Notes under the pieces: generated by a model | The model's database searches: none | What the model was told of the DNA's origin: nothing | The model's input: the letters and a program-made list of their open reading frames with translations, nothing else | DNA from: Hydra vulgaris | Taxonomy: Eukaryota; Cnidaria; Hydrozoa; Anthoathecata; Hydridae | Assembly: GCF_038396675.1 (NCBI RefSeq) | Contig: NC_088934.1 | Coordinates: forward strand, 4,830,001-4,894,000 | Length of the DNA: 64,000 nucleotides | Direction of reading: 5' to 3' | In this document: positions 60,416-64,000 of the stretch, piece after piece | How the letters are laid out: each line of letters opens with the position of its first letter | How positions within the stretch are numbered: position 1 is the stretch's first letter | Program-made: the position numbers and the translations under genes

Positions 60416-61951
60416 TTATTTAACCAACAGCTCGAGTTTTGAGTGGAAAAAAAGTAGTTAACTTGTACCTTTGAAATTTTAGAACAGAAAACAAAAATGA
60501 AAGGTTTAAGAATATAAAAAATAAGCAGTAAAGATTTCTACTAAAGTCTAAAAGTATATATAAGAACTTAAATAGTCAAGAAAAGTATAAGTTTTGATAA
60601 AAATTTAAAAGTATCACTAAATCTAGAAAATAGTTTGGGAGATTTGAAAAAACTCTGTTATGACACTAACTTTACACCTTAGAAACTTGTTGTAATGCAA
60701 AATAAATATGTTTTTAAATCGCGTTATTATAAAATGATTTTTAAACAATCAAACTAAGTTTGGAAACAACACGTTACATTCTTAGGAAACATTTTGTTTT
60801 CAATTAAAACAAAAAAGAAAAGAAATGTAAACTAATGTTTATCGAATAAAATTTTTTACAACTTCTTTCTGCTCAAATTCAGCGCCTTAGAACCACTGAA
60901 CCATTGAATATTAAACATTCTTTTTTTAATTTTTGTTACAGAAAAGCCGACAAAAAAAAAGATTTATTTATTTTTATTTTATACCTTTCTTTAGAATATT
61001 TACTACGAAATGTACTTTTTCGGCATTTGAAACTTGTTTTCTTAATACTATTAAGCTTCATATATCATTCATTTTTATTTTAAGCTGTACATTGACATTC
61101 AACATTGTATATTAACATTCAACATTGTAGATTGACATTGGTAGATATGAAAATAACAACACCAGTCTGAGTATTTTGGCAATAAATAGATTTTGACGAA
61201 AGGTTTATGAAAAAGAGTGAATAATTTTACAAATAAGAGATTATTTCAATAAGTATTTTTTTTTTAATTAATTTTGATTTTGAATTATTTCTTTAATATT
61301 AGCTACAAAAAAGTTTTAAAAAATCGATTGGATTTACTAAAAAGTTTAAGTTCTAGTGAAAACGTTTCGAATAAGTTACATTATAACATAAAATTGCAAA
61401 ATAACATAATCTAAATTTACATTACTTTTTTTAAAACAGATATAGAGAAATATTTGCTGTAAAGAATCCTTCAAATGAAATCGTCAATACACTAAAAATA
61501 GATTTGTATTTATAAAAGTATTCTAAAAGTTTAGCCTTGTTTTATAACAAAACTTAAATTTATTTTTTATGATTGCTAAATTAAAAAAAAAAATTAGCGG
61601 TTGTAAAAAGTTATAGTTACAAAAAGATAATTAAAAAAATAAAATATGGCGATACGATGGAATTATTTATGGGCCAAAGCATTAAAGGTTAAATTACATG
61701 TAATTAATGATTGACGCTAGTTGTGTACTGATTTTGTTATTCTTGTTTGCCAATAAAACCGGTGCAGGTTGCAGAGTATGAGAAATGCATGACATAAAAA
61801 TTACGATAAGCTAAGTTTTTCCTTTTGTTTGGTCATTCTTGTTTTTATCCACTAAGTTTATATAAAAAAATATTTATATCAAACTTATATACAAAAAAGT
61901 CTTACTTTATATTTTAGTTAGCTTTGAAACCTGTTTGCTATTTACTGTTAA
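60416..61951. other. no gene recognised
   Basis: AT-rich. ACATTCAACATTGTATATTA-type 20-bp units occur about three times at 61085-61140. A TTTTTGTTACAG acceptor-like site at 60931-60942 is followed by a short Phe-rich frame that I do not support as an exon. Confidence 0.5.
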
Positions 61952-62120
61952 GGGGTTATCCATAAATTATGTCACGCGATAAGGGGTAGGTTAGGATGGT
62001 GTTTTGTGACGACTCATACAAAACTTGCTACTTAAGTATTACGATTTTGTGACGAGGGGAGAGGGGGTAATGAGGTCAAAAACGGTCGAAAATTGCGTGA
62101 CGTAATTTATGGAAGACCCC
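61952..62120. mobile_element. 169-bp PIF/Harbinger-like MITE with TAA target duplication
   Basis: The left end GGGGTTATCCATAAATTATG (then TCACGC) and the reverse complement of the right end GGGGTCTTCCATAAATTACG (then TCACGC) form a terminal inverted repeat of about 26 bp. TAA flanks both sides (61949-61951 and 62121-62123). GGG...CCC ends with a TAA (TWA) duplication are Harbinger-like. It is the intact reference for the relics at 1692 and 14820. Confidence 0.85.
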
Positions 62121-62883
62121 TAAGAAAGTATAAAAAAACAAATTATGAACGTAAAAATAAGTTATTTATGTTTGGGCGCTTAAAATTATGGATTGATTAA
62201 ACTAAAACTGTGTTTTAAGTGAAAAGTGCGTTAAGTATGTTTGGAATGAAAATTTATTTTTGTTTAACTTATTTTTTAAGTTATTGAATGTAAGTGACCT
62301 AAAAGGTCAAAAGACAGACTTGCGATTAAAGACCTGAAAATTTTTGTTCCTTATTTAACTAAACCAATAACAATAAGCATGGCGAAAATAAAAAAAAAAA
62401 TCTTTCAAATCCCAAAATACTCTTTTAGTTTTTTAAATTTCAACATGCCGTTTGTTATAATAAAATATTAAAATAATACAAAACTTGGCCGTAAATAGGG
62501 TAAATAGGGGATAAATTGTCTTAACAAAGAACCGTTGGGCTTATTAAACATTTAAAAAATTTAAACTCAAAATTATAATAGATATAATAACAAGTATTTG
62601 CAAAACTTTATCAAAATAGATTAACTAATAATAATTAAGAGACAACTATAGAAGTTAAAAAATCCTTTAAAAAATTTATTTTAAAAAATGAAATAAAAAT
62701 GAGTATTTAAGACCGAATTTTTCAATATAAACTAATAAATTTTAGTATCAAAAGTTAAAGACTGTAATTATGATTTATTTACTTTGAACTTTTTAAAAAA
62801 AAGATATTTAAAATCTAATATATTTTTCCTTTTTTGAACGTCATTTTGATTCTTAATCAAAAAATTTAAGCATCTAGCACGCA
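62121..62883. other. no gene recognised
   Basis: AT-rich spacer between two MITEs. Confidence 0.5.
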
Positions 62884-62984
62884 CCCTAGTGGACTCGCGT
62901 CGAAAAGAAAACGTCCTTTAATCGTCTTACAAACGCCCGTAAGACGTTCGACGGGCGTTTACTGAACAATGCATGCCCACTGGG
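62884..62984. mobile_element. foldback MITE with CCYAGTGG termini
   Basis: The left end CCCTAGTGGACTCGCGTCG and the reverse complement of the right end CCCAGTGGGCATGCATTG are related; the interior AACGCCCGTAAGACGTTCGA CGGGCGTT is a tight GC-rich dyad. Termini and size match the MITE at 8024-8128. Confidence 0.65.
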
Positions 62985-63110
62985 GTTGGTTAGAGCGGTT
63001 GCTTCGAAATCAAGAGATCTCAGCTGCCTGTTTTAGCTATATTTGCAAAGTAGCTAAGAAAGGCGGTGTAAACTCTGTTATAAGACTGTCAGGTTGTCTT
63101 AAAGCACTTA
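62985..63110 (+). mobile_element. tRNA-like SINE relic
   Basis: TTGGTTAGAGCGGTTGCTTC resembles a tRNA D-arm and anticodon-stem region. Downstream TATAAGACTGTCAGGTTGTC resembles GATAAGACCGTAAGGACTTC of the SINE at 19869, with a deletion between. It directly abuts the foldback MITE. A good B box is not visible, so the call is tentative. Confidence 0.45.
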
Positions 63111-63831
63111 ATTAATTACAAATTATTTGTAATCGTTAATTTGTTTATATTACTTCAACTGTTATAGCAGCCTTTAAAATCTCAAAAATAATTGATACAG
63201 TAAAAGTCAACTTTTCGTAAGTCAACAATCAATCATTATGTCAACTCTAAAATCTTAAAATCAAAGATTTTAAATTTCTAAATTGATAATTGTAACAGTT
63301 TATTACCGTCAAAAGTGCCAACTTTTGTCAAAACAAAACAAAAAAGGACAAATTTCAAGTTTTATTTAAATCAATTTTAAACGATACAAAAGGATTTAAA
63401 TGATTTTCGTAGTAAAAAACTTGGTAAGAACTTTTTAATTAATTCGGTAACTTATTTATATTATGCGAATTAAAGTTAAATATTTTTTTTAATTAATCAA
63501 ATCAGTTAGCAACTATGAAATATTTTAAAATTTAAGTATGCGTTGCAATTTACTTTTATTTATTCTAGTGTTTCGAGGAGTTAGATACTTTAAATGCATC
63601 TTTAGATGTGCATCATAATGACTTCATTATTTATTTATTTATATTATTATTACCACTAATCTCTTTGTGATCTTTTTATCGTGAAGCCATCGGTGGCTTT
63701 TTAGTATTAGTAAGAATTATTTGTATTTAACAAAAAAAATTTAGGTGGCGCAAATTTAGTTGTAGTTACACTGAGGTGTCGCTAATAAACTTATTAGAAA
63801 GAATTTGATATTCAAAATTTATATTTAACTC

Positions 63832-63835
<4 letters not shown>
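63111..63835. other. no gene recognised
   Basis: AT-rich. A tract with an acceptor-like TTTATTCTAG at 63560-63569 is followed by FRGVRYFKCIFRCAS then a stop. GATGCATCTTTAGATGTGCA-type short dyad near 63592-63612 and GAAGCCATCGGTGGCTTTTT near 63683 look like the 3' UTR hairpins of a retroelement, but I could not assign them. Confidence 0.35.

Positions 63836-63911
<76 letters not shown>
63836..63911. repeat. (TA)n microsatellite
   Basis: Pure TA tract near the window's right edge. Confidence 0.97.
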
Positions 63912-63914
<3 letters not shown>

Positions 63915-64000
63915 GCTTTTTCTACAATTTATATTAGTAATAAATTGCAAATAATTATTCTTCCGTGCAAGTAATTTCATTATATTTGCAAATACACAAA

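Overview
This is an AT-rich eukaryotic window, about three-quarters A+T by eye. It is full of long (TA)n tracts and decayed transposable elements, with small GT-AG introns. The one clear host gene is a CAS-family (BCAR1/NEDD9/EFS) adaptor, which makes this a metazoan. The base composition and the mix of CR1/L2-like LINEs, CMC/CACTA-like, hAT, Helitron, pogo, mariner and Harbinger-type elements plus cnidarian-type repeat genes fit a cnidarian, most likely Hydra. That assignment is inference.

Layout. 1-2.7 kb: intron or intergenic DNA with a MITE relic and a tRNA-like SINE on the minus strand. 2.77-4.57 kb (minus): the first two coding exons of the CAS gene, covering an 83-residue N-terminal extension, the SH3 domain and a nine-motif YDxP substrate domain; the 3' exons lie outside the window or unseen to the left. 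5-14 kb: intergenic DNA with hairpins, MITEs, an internally deleted LINE (9.66-10.85 kb, minus), a 59-bp terminal-inverted-repeat element, (TA)n and (GT)n/(AC)n tracts, and a SINE tail. 14.30-14.42 kb (plus): a candidate first exon of a secreted protein (signal peptide followed by a splice donor). 17.6-18.9 kb: dead hAT transposase interrupted by a 31-bp minisatellite. 19.3-20.1 kb: LINE tail and a nearly complete tRNA-derived SINE. 21-25.3 kb: a two-ORF LINE with mutated EN and RT motifs, preceded by a 155-bp inverted repeat. 27.4-29.5 kb: a 170-bp palindromic MITE and the 5' half of a Helitron Rep/Hel gene. 30.8-31.5 kb: another LINE 3' end. 34.1-35.3 kb (minus): relic of a repeated cnidarian gene family.

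35.8-44.8 kb is the most structured part. A 7.27-kb CMC (CACTA/Mirage)-type transposon with CACAG...CTGTG ends and a TA target duplication sits inside a plus-strand LINE, whose endonuclease lies to its left and reverse transcriptase to its right. The transposon carries a minus-strand, intron-containing transposase gene whose N-terminus resembles a PB1/CIDE-N ubiquitin-like domain, followed by zinc fingers and a DPMHDLLEGV core, and a second downstream set of well-formed exons. Three in-frame TAA codons and one frameshift show it is recently inactivated. 44.9-51.1 kb: SINE, orphan exon-like ORF, pogo/Tigger-like relic, a relic of an unclassified transposase-like family carrying an 11-bp minisatellite, and a mariner/Tc-type fragment. 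51.1-64 kb: mostly gene-free DNA with tandem repeats, two MITEs, a SINE-like relic and a terminal (TA)n tract.

Only the CAS gene and possibly the signal-peptide exon look like living host genes; everything else coding is mobile DNA in decay.
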